64,000 nucleotides of DNA from Atrichornis clamosus (taxonomy: Eukaryota > Chordata > Aves > Passeriformes > Menuridae): assembly GCA_013400975.1 (NCBI GenBank), contig WBMZ01011390.1, positions 248,001 through 312,000 on the forward strand, read 5' to 3'. Every line of letters starts with the position of its first letter. Within the stretch, counting starts at the first letter, position 1. The notes beneath the pieces were generated by a model. It ran no database searches, was not told the DNA's origin, and saw nothing but the letters and a program-made list of their open reading frames with translations. Positions 25,701 through 37,970 of this stretch are shown piece after piece. Position numbers and translations under genes: made by a program.

Positions 25701-26450
25701 CACACTCCAGGCTTTCTTGCACTGTTGAAAATTATTGCACTGAGCCTCTTGAGCAATGCACCAGTCACGGTTTGTGTCTCTGGACACGACCCTTCTCAAA
25801 AGCATATGACTGAAATGGTGCTTTACTGACTGCAGCTCTTTGATAGGAAAAAAAAGTCAAAAATAGACTATGAATGCCAATAACTACAGTACTGGAATTG
25901 GGAGTTATTAGGGACATCAGGTTTCCAGCAGATGTTTTTATCCCATAACAGAAACTGATTTAACAAGTCTGCTTACAGCTGGCCTTGGAGCCCCGTGGAG
26001 CTGAGTCAGCAAGCCAAGCTTTGTGGGCTGAATCTTCTCTTACCCTTCACCATAGGCCATACAAATAATCTTTAATGATTTGAGAGAGCCTGAATTCGTG
26101 CTCAGCACCTTAAGAGAGCGTGTGGTGGTATCGTGCAGGCGATGCTCAGGAGAGTGGTTGTGTTTGTAGATTTAAGATGCTGATTTCCTCCTTCTGGGGA
26201 AAGGCTCCCACTTCTTTGTGAAAACAACCCATGTGCTGAATGTAGCTGGAGCTGCTTTTGCGATAACAGCCTGCCCTGCAGCTGTGAAACCTGCAGGTGC
26301 ATAAATCTCTAACATTTATGATAAAATCTGTGTCGTGAACATTTTCTTATCACAGCAGATCAGGGAGAGAAGAAGAAGGGAAGGCTGAGGAAAGGTTGCT
26401 GACAGATTTGAGCTGCTTGGGAACACAGGCCACTATTTAGAGAAGACGTC
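22716..26450. other. Unassigned stretch with TG/CA dinucleotide-rich spots
   Basis: Short TG-rich runs lie at 23648-23672 and a degenerate CA/TG tract at about 24612-24682. The piece from 25380 to 25830 is GC-richer, with open frames up to 146 codons that overlap frames on the other strand and look like nothing known. Confidence 0.5.
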
Positions 26451-26745
26451 CAAGTTATGCTTTCCCGGGAGCTGGTAATAATTTCGCCTTTCACTTCCAT
26501 GGGAATAGAAGGAGGCCTTTGGCTGGCAAATGTTTGCATATAGCCTAAATCAAGTCATTAGTTGCCATGTGTCCAACCTGTATTTTAAGGCCCTCCAGCT
26601 GAAAAGTCCATTTGCATATTTATCCCAGCCAGAAACATGGTAATTAAGTCTGTGGCGTTGTACACAACCCCGAGGAAAGTCTGCAATTCAATAGTTCAGA
26701 AAGACTCCTGCTGATTTCAATGGGGTTTGGAGCAGTCACACACTC
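26451..26745. promoter_or_regulatory. Candidate conserved non-coding / enhancer-like segment
   Basis: A dense mix of short motifs typical of conserved vertebrate enhancers: an exact octamer ATTTGCAT at 26610-26617, a near-octamer 'tgtttgcata' at 26531-26540, and homeobox-type cores 'taattaa' near 26640. The 3' end ('ctgctgatttcaatgggg', about 26708-26725) shares the core of the palindromic element family, so part may be a co-opted repeat. Inference from motif content only; no alignment was available. Confidence 0.25.
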
Positions 26746-26891
26746 GGAGGGTGTTTACTGGATCCCAGACAATCCCAGTGTTTGCAGGAATGATGAAATT
26801 AAAACTTCAAATTATCAGCACCTCTGCCATGTGAAAATACCCGCTCCACTTTCTAGACCAGAGAAAAAGCACTACAAAAGGGGTGAAGTTT

Positions 26892-26927
26892 GCACTTGGA
26901 TGTGCTCTTGGATGTGCACTTGGCACA
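26892..26927 (+). repeat. 12-bp tandem repeat, three units
   Basis: Units 'gcacttggatgt', 'gctcttggatgt' and 'gcacttggcaca' follow one another directly. Units differ by one to three bases. A small local duplication in a GC-richer patch. Confidence 0.75.
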
Positions 26928-27647
26928 AGTACAGCCAGCACTCGGCCAGTCCCAGCTCCCAGCAGTGCAGCTCATCCCTGTCCACCGAGGGGTGGGAGAG
27001 CAGGGACATGGGCTTGGACTTGAACAATGCACAGGGCTGTCAGTACAGCAGGTAGGGGGAAATGGTTGTGCTGGAAATAGGCATAAAGGCTTTAGGCTGC
27101 CATTAAAAGATGATCTTGCTAAAAACAAACAGGTCTAACAGATAGGATGCTTGAAAGATGGATAAGTCTTCCACGTGGGGGGGAAAATGTATGTGGCAGG
27201 GAAAAAGCATTTAGCAGAAGTGAAAATCCTTAACTATGTTTTATGGAGGCAGGCCAAAAAGTATTCCTGCATCTGGAGTTTTACTTTGCTAAAAGAGATA
27301 TAACAGTCTTTTGTGTAATTCAGAAAAAACCAAAACAATATGAGCTGAAATTTTAACTGCAACCATAATGGCAACTGAGATTTATCTTTCCAAAGGTCTG
27401 AATCATATTTTATTTATTTATTTGGAATTGTATTTTCAAGGACATACATTTATCTGCTGTAAATCTTCAAAGTCCTCTTGATTTCAGTGGAGGTGTACAC
27501 CATCCAAGGCTGTCCTCTTCCACAGCATACATGTGAAACTTTCATCCTTCAGCAGTAGCCTAATGTACCATTTGTTTGATTTGCTTTAACCCCAGCATCT
27601 TCTGTGCAGATAATAATTGTTTAATTTGCACAAAACTGTGGCAAAAC

Positions 27648-27675
27648 CCAAGAAATATTGCCAAATATTTCTTGG
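27648..27675. repeat. Perfect 12-bp inverted repeat with 4-base loop
   Basis: 'ccaagaaatatt' (27648-27659) and 'aatatttcttgg' (27664-27675) are exact inverted copies around 'gcca'. The short loop favours hairpin formation. It lies 40 bases before a local tandem duplication. Confidence 0.85.
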
Positions 27676-27714
27676 TCATCTCAAAAGTGAATTGAAAATA
27701 TCACGCCTTTTGAA

Positions 27715-27768
27715 AGGTGGTTCTACCTTCAGCCAAGGTTTAGGTGGTTCTACCTTCTGTCAAGGTTC
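27715..27768 (+). repeat. 27-bp tandem duplication, two copies
   Basis: 'aggtggttctaccttc' begins both units (27715 and 27742). After it the copies read 'agccaaggttt' and 'tgtcaaggttc'. Three or four differences across 27 bases suggest a fairly recent duplication. Confidence 0.85.
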
Positions 27769-27975
27769 GTGCGATTTCTACACCTTCTTCCAGCTCCTCT
27801 CTCTCCCTGCTCCTCAGGTCATCTTTGCCAGCGTGGGTGGGCCATGCAGGGGAGAAGAGGTTTCATGGCATATTCCACTGGTGAATGAAAAGCGAAGGGA
27901 AAAAGAGGCCTTGCAAAAAGAGAAGAAATATTGACCTAGAGGCAGCCAAGGATGCCTGAAAGAGACAAAGACTTT

Positions 27976-28035
27976 GGGCCTGATTCAAATCCCATTGATG
28001 TTGAGGGAAACATTTCAATGGGCTTGGATCGGACC
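27976..28035. repeat. Small palindromic (MITE-like) element, copy 2
   Basis: The left half 'gggcctgattcaaatcccat' and the right half 'atgggcttggatcggacc' are imperfect inverted copies, and the interior 'cattgatg...catttcaatg' continues the palindrome. It resembles a palindromic repeat common in turtle, crocodile and bird DNA. Ends differ slightly from copies 1 and 3 (GGGCCTGAT rather than GGGCCAAAT), so it may be a sister subfamily. Confidence 0.6.
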
Positions 28036-31000
28036 TCTGCAGTGAAATGAAATGGAGAATAATGAACGGCTTTGGAGACAAACAAATTGGGAAGTGGTGG
28101 AGGGAGGTGGCATGTCTGTATAGAAGAAAGTGGTCTGGCAGGGAGAAGAGGGCCTGTGCAGTTGAGAACTCGGATAGGGGTTGGCAGCTGGCAGCACAGG
28201 AGCTTGACAGTGACCTGAAAATACTGAGAGAGAGATTTGTTTGCTTGGGTTTTGTAGCGTGTGGCAGCAAACAAGGCCCAGAAACGCAAAAGAGGAAAGA
28301 GCTCCTGGCTGGCTGACTGGAAAACAGAGCTAGTGATTCCAGCCAAGGGGACCCATCCCAGGGGATTTCCCTTCCCCCCGTCCACTTCTTGCTGGGTTTA
28401 GCCAGGAGTTCTTTTTTGGCCTTTGAATATCTTACCCTGAAAATAATACATTCCAGGCAAGTTCTTGTGTAGCAAACTGTGAACGTGACCTAAAAAATTC
28501 TCGACTGCTGAGCAAAACATGTAGGGCATTCTTTTTGGTAAAAAATACAAGTAGATAATGATTCACCATATCACTGTTAAATCCAGATTGTACTCCAGAG
28601 TTAAACCAAACCAGCCTCAGATCCTCCTTCCTCATCCTGGCAGAAAATCCTTTGCCTAAGGTTTCTGGGAAATGGGAACATATAGGAAAAAACCACAACA
28701 AACAGAAGTATGAATTTAATTACCAATACTATGCTCCAACCTCAAAGGGGAAGTGGAAAGATAATTGCTTAGGGTCTCTGGGTGGAATCCTGTCCCCATG
28801 GCCAAGACAACAACCAGTCTAGCCAGCATCTCAATGACAGGAGAGCAACGTACAGCGTGTTTTCTGGTGTCAGTGATTCTGCATAGAGTCATAACAGGTA
28901 AGTGAAATGGTAATTAAAAACTAAATGAAGCGCTGGCCAGAGGTGAGAACAGGTGGCATGGGGAGAGGGGCAGCATTTTGTTGAGTATAAAATGGCAAGA
29001 TAAAAATATGCAGCAACAGTAATAGCAACATTCTCATGGGGAATTTTTGCAGAAAGGTGCAGAGAGAGAAATAAGAATCTGGAAGGGAAAGGTGGAGGGT
29101 TTTTTCCCCAGCCTGGCTAAAATAGCCCAGAAAATATGTGACAGTCCAGGAAATGTCAAGAAGTTGTTATGATAAAGCAAAATGTCCTGTGGGGAAACAG
29201 ATTTGAAGTGGTAAATGTGCTTGCAAGAAGTAGGTGTGAGCTTTTGAGAAGGAACAGCCACAACAAGGAGTGGAGGATGTGGTGCTTTCTGGTAGAGAAG
29301 GGCTGCCAGGGCTTCCCAGCTTGCAGCTGGCCAGGAGCACGTGTGCTGCTCGTGGCTGTGCCAGGACAATATCCAGCTGCTGGTGGTGACAGCCATGGGA
29401 CCATCCTCCTTGCTGCCCATGCAATGTTAAGCTCAGGGACATGAGAGGGAAGAAAAAAATCTTGTTCTGACTCACGAACCTCTCCAATAGTGGAGATTCA
29501 AGGCAGTGGCTCTCAGAAACTGAGGGGAAATGGGCTCACGGGTGACCTTTGATGCAAACAGAGAAATAATTTGGACAGAAAAATAATTTAGAAAGAAAAA
29601 TCTTTTACAGAGAGAAGAGTCTTTTTGGTCCTGTGCTTTTTTTATTTTGGTAAATGGACACACAGCATCTCTGAATTACACTGTCATTGTTACGGATGGC
29701 TGTTTTAACAGAAATGTGTCCTCATTTTAGCTTGGAAAGCCAAGGTCAATTTGGTCTTAAAATTTACCTAGTGGATTTATCTTTTGCTTATTAAAAGCAC
29801 GCACAGGAAGCACCCGAACTTATTTAGAAAATGGAGAGACTTGAAGTGCTAATACATCAGATGACATTTCTCTTTGACTGGGGGAGGAGAGATTCCCTTC
29901 TCCTGAGGTTACAATTCCTTGCTGCCAAACTGCCAAGCTGCAACCCTTCATGCAGCTAAAATGATAGTGAGATATACATGAGGACTCTGGTCCTTTCCTC
30001 CTATCTTAGGTGTATTTGTTTCGGAGTTTTCTCCTGGTTTCCTGATAAATTTTGAACTTATTTTCTTGCTTCATTCAGATAAAATTATAAAAGGCTACTG
30101 AATGTTTCCCTGACATAAAATGCCTTCTAGTGGGAAAATAGTATCTTGTGCAATGTCAGCTCACATCTTTTGAACCTGTTCACTGATTATTTCTGTAAGT
30201 TTATAAATTATCATTCATATGTTTGCTTGCTGCTGCTGTCTCTGCAAGTCAAGGGTTATAAGGTTCATTTTATAGACACATAAAATGGAAATATATTATT
30301 TTACTATAATTCTATTAAAAGCGCAAACAATCAAGAGGCAGAAATCTGTAGGAATCATTCCTTTCACAAGTCATTTCAGACTAGTTTTAAATTTTGATAC
30401 ACCAGGGGAGAAAAATATCTCCCTGTATGTTTGCAAAATACCTACTTCAGTGCAAACTGTATTTTGACAGAAGTCTTTGATCTCTATCAGAGTGCAAATG
30501 ACTAAAAATTAAACATGAGGAAGGGCACGGGGAGAAGTATTCAGCACAAACTAGACAAGGGGGATCTTTTTCCTCTTCGTTTGAAATGTCATTTAAATTC
30601 TCCTTCACAGACAGGTATTAGGAGACACCACGTTGGTCCTGATCCTGTTCTGTCCCACTCCTCCTCAGTCAGCTGCAAGAGGAGACAAGCTGCAGTACTT
30701 AGGCTAACAGATGTAAAGTGGGACAGAATCCTCCAGCTCTGGGGCATCCCCTGACCCATGTGGGGCAGTGCCAGACCCCACGGCCCCTGAGTTGCAGGAA
30801 TCAGCAGCCACTGAGGGCTCCAGCAGTTCATGAATGTACAAGTAAAAGAGATTACAGACACTGCATGGAAAAGTCAGAAAGTATCTTTGATATCTAGGAA
30901 ATAAATTGGGCTTAATCCACAGAAGATTCAACACTTTGGGGCCACTTTTGTATGCCCTAGCTGTCTTAGTTTATCATGTGTAAATCCCCCTTTTGATACG

Positions 31001-34000
31001 GGAAATACGGGTTGGGTATTTTAATAACGCATTCCTCCCTGCTCATGAGAAGGATTTGATGAGAATAAAACCAGTGTCATATAGGTGAAAGACAGCCAGT
31101 TAACTCTTTATTTCCTACCAACACCAGCTTCTACCCAAAATTTCAAAAGCAGAATATTGTAGTAATCTGGTTTATATTTTCATCTTTCAGACTTTTGTAT
31201 ATGTTTCCAACTTGGAACAGTGCATGTGATTCAAGCCTACCCTGTTTGTGTGTCCTGGCAGCTTGTAGTGTTAAATATTTTAAACAATTCAATTAGCACT
31301 TTTCTCCATTTTCTGTTCTAACAAATATGAGCAAATGAATGCCATGAAGAACAGAAGTCCGTGTTCATGCTGAGAGCTTTAAGCTTCTGAGCGCGCTCTA
31401 TGGTCCTATAAAAATGTCATCATTTAACACTTGCAAATTTAGAGAGATTCACAGATTTAATCTTAAGCACACACTTAATTTTTTTTCTGGGTATAGCTTT
31501 TCACCTACTTGCCAGCTAGATTACATTTTGTTGTCTTCTGTGTGTGTAAAGACATGTAGGGAAGGCAGAAAATCAACACAGCCCCATTAGCAGAGCCTGT
31601 GACCCTTGCAGGGGAGCAGAGCACTGCACAGATGCACCACAGCTAACCCAGCACATTGACCTGCTTTGGGTATCTCTGAATGTCCAAGCACAGGGGCATG
31701 GGGACAGTCCCTTGTTTTCACATGATATAATCTGCCACTTTCCTTTGGTGGGAAAGTACTGGTCACAATATTTTTGAGAGTGCTGTAGAAATTCAAAATA
31801 TCGTTTCAAGAGGCATGTGAGAATAGCTTGTTGGGATTGCATATCTCCTCACTGTTATAGGTCTATCTTCCCAGACTGTGCACTTTCAGTGATTTTATTC
31901 CTACTAGAAATAAAAAATAATGCCAGTTTTCAGGTGTTGAATGCTGCCATTAGTCCCTGGCTCACAATGAGAGCTTTGCAGGAGGATTTGTTCAGTTCTT
32001 CCTCAATCTGCTGCAACAATTCAGACTGTGGAAGTCACGGGGGCTGAAGGGAGAACACAGCCCTGGTCTCTGCAGGAAATAGCCGCAGGAGGGGCGGGTT
32101 GGTGCCCTACATTCTGGTGCTGCTGCTCGCAACTCTGCTGCAATGGTTAAAACTTCCTGGTGCAGGCGAGCGCAGGTAACCGCACACAAAGCACGGGGTG
32201 TAAAGGGAACTCTCTTGCTGATAACCATCTGGAGAGCACAGACTTCAGCTCACTCCGACTTATTTTTAGGCACCAAGCTTCATAGTCTTTAAGGGCAAAG
32301 AGAGGGGAGTAAAAATAGGCCAATTAGTGTAATTTCTAAAAAAAATTCCTTAAAGATCTTGAGCAATTGCAAAGGTGACTTTAAAATTTAAGAGGAATGA
32401 AAAACAAATGGGCTGGGTAGGAAATTTGGGGCCTCTAAGAAGATCACTTAGCCAATAAATTGCCTTTTTTATTTGAGTATCTTTGAAGTATCCTCCCTGG
32501 AGGGACTATGTTAAAGCTAGCTTTAGTTAGTAGTATTGGGTTGTTAATGGCTTCCGAATGTACCTTCCCTATTTTCTAGTCTTACTGTAGCCTCTTACCT
32601 TCCCTAATTGTTATTTTTTCACTCTGTGCTTGAAAAGCAAGCTTTAAACTGTGAAAAGTGTGGGTTTTGTGTAAACACAAGGTGATATGTGACATTATTT
32701 CAGGCTTGGCATGATCTGTTCCCCGTTTGTCACAGACTCATGTTAGTTTGTCTGCAGCATTGTGAATTTTACGAAAAGATTTCAGTAGTGCTTGGAAATC
32801 TCTGTGCCATCAACTCGTTGGACATCTGGTTTCAATTTACAATGTATCTGCCTGAGGCTACATAGCACCCCCAGAGTAAATAATAATAATAATGTTAATA
32901 ATAATAACAATATCTATAATATAGTAATAATAGATGTAAATGAAGTACATGTTCTTGTGTTTCCAATGTGGGAGAAAACAAATTAGAAAATGAATTGCCT
33001 GGAGGTTTGCATTCACATTGCACGGATGGTTTACATTTTAAGCAACATGAAAACAGACTGCTTTCAAGGAAGACCATGAATATTTTGGGAAAATTTATTT
33101 AAACCAAAGATTTGGGGAAATGTTAAAACCAGATGAATTCTATACGCAATAAAAGTGCTAGATCAAGGAATTTGGTTCAGCACCAACTGTGGGTCTAAGT
33201 ATATGAGTAAAATCCATATTTCAAATCAGGGATGGGTAAATGCCTGCAACCCAATGGGAAAGGAAAACGTCTTCTGAAGCTAAGTGCAGTTTTTCCCTAG
33301 TGAAGGTTAAAAGAAGATGGCTGAATGGAATTGCATGTGTGGGGGAGTTTTTAGACTCTCTAGTATTCCCACTGGAATCTCTCTTGGAGGAAACAAAATC
33401 TTTCACAGAAAAATATCAATCTGAATAAAGCTTTCAAAGAAAGTGAGAAAGACAAATTAGTGGCGGCATCAGTGTTCATTAACTTGCTCACATCTTGTAC
33501 TAATGAATCTTTACTTTTATTCCAAAAAAAAAGAGAGGCAGCTTTAAGACAGACTCCACAAGAGCCTGTTGACTGCATCTTTCACCCAGCTGTCAGAAGT
33601 TCAGGTTCAAGGTGCTCCTGGAAAGCAAACACAATTGCAACTTGAACCTCAGGGTCTCATCTCCTGGGCCCTGACTCTGCAGCTATTAAATATTCATTCA
33701 GGTGTGTGTTTTTCTTCCTCTTGTTTTTCAAAGACAACTTCAGGGGGTCTCAAGGTCTTCACGCAGACGTAGAAACCTCACGGATAAAATTCCCAATTCA
33801 CAGCAAGACCGAAAGCAGCAACAAACACTGCAAGAGGAACAATTCCAACACTACAGATCAGTGGAAGTCACTGGAAAGAAAACAACACAAAATTTGGTGA
33901 AGAACAGATGCCTTTGAATGTCCTGGTTTTGAGTGGTTGAGCACTGCCTTAGAAGATGGTCAGGGAAAGTAATAGCTGGGTGACATGAGGTGCTGCTGCT

Positions 34001-35339
34001 CAGAACAGCTCCTGTTGTGTGGGACATGAGCTGGTACATGGAGTGAGACCTGAAGTACCACTGTGATCACAGGGTGAATAAGCATCATTTGGCTTTTACG
34101 CAATTTATACCTAGACAGGTACGCATGTGAAAGGAAAGAAAAAATTACATTGTTTACTTCCACAGAAATATACTAAAGGGAACATTTAGGAAAGAAAATC
34201 AACTCAGAATATGTTTAAAGAAATGCTGACATATCCACAGATAATGTTCACATTTCAATAAAATCACAGAACAGGACAGCTACCAGTGAAGAAAGAGTAA
34301 AAATCCAAGTTGCAAAAATCTATTCAAGCTACAGAAAATATAATTTGAAAATTAAACTTTTTCCCAAGTGAGACAAAGAAGGAAAAGTTTCTGGAAGGTG
34401 GGAATATATGGTGCCCTGTCTGAGAACAGCAAGAAATCAGAAAAACAAGTAACCAGATGCTGAAATTAATTACTTGAGAGCTTCAGAATAGAAGAACACT
34501 TTCAAAAATGAAAACGTTAATAAATATAGAAGAGGAATGAGAAGCAGAATAGCATTTAAGGTTATATTCCATCAAACTGAAAGATTTATACCTACATTGT
34601 CCTGTACCTGCATATGTCATCAAGTTTAGATATCATCAGAGACAAAAGACCTGAAAACAGAGAGCATGAACAACAGTAAAAATGAAAAATAGCCCTGATC
34701 CAGTCAAATATTTAATAGGTTTTAGGGAAATTTAGATCAAACATTAATTCCCCTGGAAATGAAACATGAACTAGATGCATTGTAAGAGGATATAGTATTT
34801 GGTCAGGTAGCTAGTTATAGTGGCCAGTTTAAACATACAAAAAAAGATGTGAGGATACTGGTGGGCACCCTGTATCTTCAAGAAAAGCATAAGAGAAGAT
34901 AAATGCAAATAACTGTGGTTTGTTCCCCCTATGAGAATACAGAGGTTTCGCTTTTAATAATAAACTGATTTACTGAGCTCTAGCTAAGGTCTTTGCAAAG
35001 ACTTAAACAAGAGGAGATATGGGGAGAGCAGCCAATATCTGCGATACAGACTTTTAAAAGTCTTCACAATGACCCAATGAAAGACACCTGTAAGTCTCCA
35101 GTACAGTTTTGTGTGCGACTGGGAACTCTGGAGGAGACAGGACCATGGAGGAGGTTTAAAGGTCCCAGACTCATCATGTCACAGCTCTGGAACAGAACCA
35201 TAGTTGTGATAAGGGACTGGTGTTGTGCACATGCTGAAAACTGAAATTAGGCAGCCAGCCCTGGCAGAGGTGTATGAGCAGCTCTGGGTAGATCTCACAA
35301 AAGTGAGGAAATCAGACAGTATTCTGACAGATGAAATCC
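28036..35339. other. Unassigned stretch, A-rich toward its end
   Basis: No recognised element. A GC-richer spot with CpGs lies at about 32060-32200. A short AAT-type repeat is at 32878-32932. From about 33900 onward the plus strand is markedly A-rich, which could be unreadable 5' sequence of the LINE at 35.3 kb. A short ATG-started frame at 28798-28905 runs across a perfect CAG|GTAAGT splice-donor sequence. None of the frames here looks like a known protein. Confidence 0.45.
32878..32932 (+). repeat. Degenerate AAT microsatellite
   Basis: Runs of 'aataataat' interrupted by 'gtt', 'caat' and 'tct' blocks. The purest section is five consecutive TAA units at the start. Confidence 0.85.
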
Positions 35340-35720
35340 TACTTCTTTACAAAATAATTTACTTTAGAAGGTACAAATTAAACTATGTGTTCACTCCTCT
35401 GGGATCTGAATTTGCCGTGAACTTCTGAGGAGAATGATCTAGGCATCACTACGGACAGCTCAGTAAAGACATCTGCTCAAATTCAATATGTAGCAGCAGT
35501 CGAAATTGTAAATTAGATGTTAGGCTGCATTAAGAACTGAATGGCTGTAATACAGGAAATATGGTACCATTTATAAATCTGTGGAACAGACCTGGAGACT
35601 GAGAGCTTTCAGTTTGTTCTCTTGATCTCAAACAAAGAAAAAGAAAGAAAAACCAGAAATCTGAGGTGGCAACAAGGGATCATAAGAGTTAGAATGAGGA
35701 AACATTTAACATTGAAGTCC
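35340..35720 (+). mobile_element. CR1-type LINE fragment, ORF2 C-terminal region
   Basis: From 35436 the translation reads DLGITTDSSVKTSAQIQY, matching the CR1 ORF2 block 'DLGV.VDSSMKMSAQ'. Downstream 'atgttaggctgcattaagaa' gives MLGCIK, the next expected block. Then 'ccatttataaatctgtgg...agacctggag' corresponds to 'IPLYKSLVRPHLE'. 'ggcaacaagggatcataaga' matches the following 'agggcaaca.gatgat' region. Stops and frame changes interrupt it. It covers nearly the same protein region as the copy at 12.1 kb but is better preserved. Confidence 0.75.
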
Positions 35721-36997
35721 TTGGGAGAGAGGATCTAATTTCTAAAGAGGAAAAAATAAGCATGCAGGTAAAGGTAGAAACATATGCTGTGGTGGAAGCT
35801 GAAATGGAAATCAGATATTCTTACATTGCTCTTTTGTACAGAAGCATTTCTATGGTATTTGAAAGAAGCACAGGCTTTAATAATTGTACTTGGTCTTGGA
35901 GATCTGCTAGAGTTGCTGACACGAGGTCTGCTGTTTCAAATGCTTTTGGTCATTCAGTGTTTGTAGCAGGAGGCAGTGTTTCAGGAAAACTTCGATTCTT
36001 TTCACTTTTAACACTTTTCACGTTTCTAGGGACATTTGCAAAAGGCTCATTTGTGTAAGTTCAAAAACTCTCTTTAATTAAAAAGCCATCTTTGTGAATG
36101 CAAATGAACACATCAAAAACTCTCAGAAGTCCACACAACTAATAATTAATCTAGATTTCAAGGACTCTCTAACACTATTACATCATGAATACCTCCCTTA
36201 TTCAAGAATGGGTATCCTTCTAGCAATTAAAAGAAAAATTTAGAAGATAATTAGACACAATTCTCATCACAATATTTTACACAGGTATATGATTTTGAAA
36301 TTAGGTCAAGGGAGGGAGGGAAAACGGTGATTCATTACAGAGGCTCCAAGAAGCAGAATTACCCCATCATAACTTCTAAGTAATCTGTTTTTCTAAGTTG
36401 TCACTGTAACAAATGACCATTGTTAAAAAATTAGGAAGCCAGAGAACACTTTACAGTGTACGAATAAACTGGGTGCAATCTGACATCTGTCTTTATCAAA
36501 AAAAGGTGCCAATAAAAATGTTGAAAAGTTTGTAAATTACAAAATATGCCAACTATATATTGCTTAAATGCTGTGGTGATGGGCCATATAGAATAAAGCT
36601 GGTAATTTCTTAAATGTTGCACTTGCACACCACCAATGACATAATAAACCTGGGATGCCAAAGCAATTATGCCAAAATATATCAGTCCTTGTACTCCCTG
36701 AAATAATAGGGGAAGGGATAGACGTAATTTATTTTAATGGATCAGCAGAGATAATAAAGAATTGCTTAATGTCTTTCTTCACAGATTTAGATCTTTATGA
36801 TGAAGTTTTTATGAAATTGAATATATAACCCAAATAAAGTGAAACCAGATTTAATGAAATTGCCTGTCAATAGCACATTCACAAGTTTGGGGTTATTTCC
36901 TTCAATCTGGGTGAAGTTCACACAGCATTATATTGGTAAGTGTTAATGGCTACTGTACTCAGATGGTTCTCTGAGCAATGAAAAGTTATTTTCTAGA
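35721..36997. other. Unassigned AT-rich stretch
   Basis: A 98-codon plus-strand frame at 35762-36058 is the largest and is unrecognised. The rest is AT-rich with no element I can name. Confidence 0.5.
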
Positions 36998-37215
36998 ACT
37001 GATAGTATGGTCTGGTGGGAGATGATGTCCAATAGCTCAGGCAGGTCTCAGGAGTACTGACATCCCATTTCTGCTACTGGTTTTGTTACTGATTTTCTGT
37101 TTAACCTTAGACGTAGCATATGAGGTAGTATTAAATAGGTGTACGTAGTACTAAGAACACAGAGATCCTCACAGCTTTAATTAACATCTATGAAGAGCCT
37201 GAAAAGAGCCGTGAT
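36998..37215 (+). mobile_element. MIR-like / CORE-SINE relic
   Basis: 'catttctgctactggttttg' then 'actgattttctgtttaacct' resembles the 'cagctctgccactgacttgctgtgtgacctt' core of MIR-group SINEs. The tail 'gatcctcacagctttaatta' and 'ctatgaagagcct' resembles 'gaggattaatt...gtaaagcgctt'. Upstream 'gctcaggcaggtctcaggag' may be the remains of the 'ggactcaggactcctggg' segment. Divergence is heavy, so this is a moderate-to-low call. Confidence 0.4.
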
Positions 37216-37799
37216 GAAGCCTGGAAGGCTTTTTAGACATCCAAAATATTATTGTTTAAATAGTCTGAAGCTTTAACAACATTTCAAGTAAAGTTGAGTA
37301 CATGTAGACAACAAAATTTCATTATCAATTGGGACATGTTTTCATCAGAAAGAACATTTACCTTTCATTTTAATGTTCAGAAATTTCAAATTAAAAGTTT
37401 CTAAGATTATTATTTTTGTAAGTATAAAATATAATGTGCTCATAAACATATTTACTACATTCTGCCATTTTCTCTATAAACTGCATCAAAATTTTCTGCT
37501 CTGAAGGAAGAGTTTAAAACTCTTCTGTATATTCCTCTGTATGGTCATGCTGCTGGAGCATTAAGAGACTTCAGCAGAAACTTGATAGGGTGCTTTTTGT
37601 GTGAGCAGCTCAAAGATCAGTAGGGCAACCTAGTATGTGACAAGATGAATATTAAATCTGCTGGTGCCGAGTGTCTCATTTCCCAGGGCTGAGCTGAAAC
37701 TGTTTCAGACACTTTTCTAAAAAAATCTTTTAAAATCTCTGTTGTGATCTGGTCTAGAAGGCAGTTGAGATCAGTGAGAGGGTTCCCAAGTGGCTTACC

Positions 37800-37970
37800 A
37801 GAGCTGAGTCTCGGGGAGAGGTAGAAGCCTCATCCCTGGAATCATTAAAGGCTAGTTTGGACAGGGCTCTGAACTACCTGTTGGAGTTGGAGATGTCCCT
37901 GCTCACTGCAGGGAGGTTGGACTAGATCACCTTTAAAGGTACCTTCCAACCCAAACTATTCTATGGCTCT
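37800..37970 (+). mobile_element. CR1 LINE 3' end with tail
   Basis: This is the clearest CR1 copy. 'gtagaagcctcatccctgga' is followed by 'tttggacagggctctgaact', 'gagatgtccctgctcactgc', 'agggaggttggactagatca' and 'accttccaacccaaactatt', ending at the CR1-type 'ctatggctct' terminus. These are the characteristic 3' UTR blocks of chicken-repeat-1 elements. It is strongly 5'-truncated, as nearly all CR1 copies are. It is less diverged than the other CR1 relics here, so a younger insertion. Confidence 0.92.

Noticed and set aside
29500..29525. hAT-type terminus ('cagtggctctcagaaactga')
   Set aside because: Only one end resembles the usual hAT 'cagtggttctcaaa' terminus; no matching inverted end or 8-bp duplication was found nearby.
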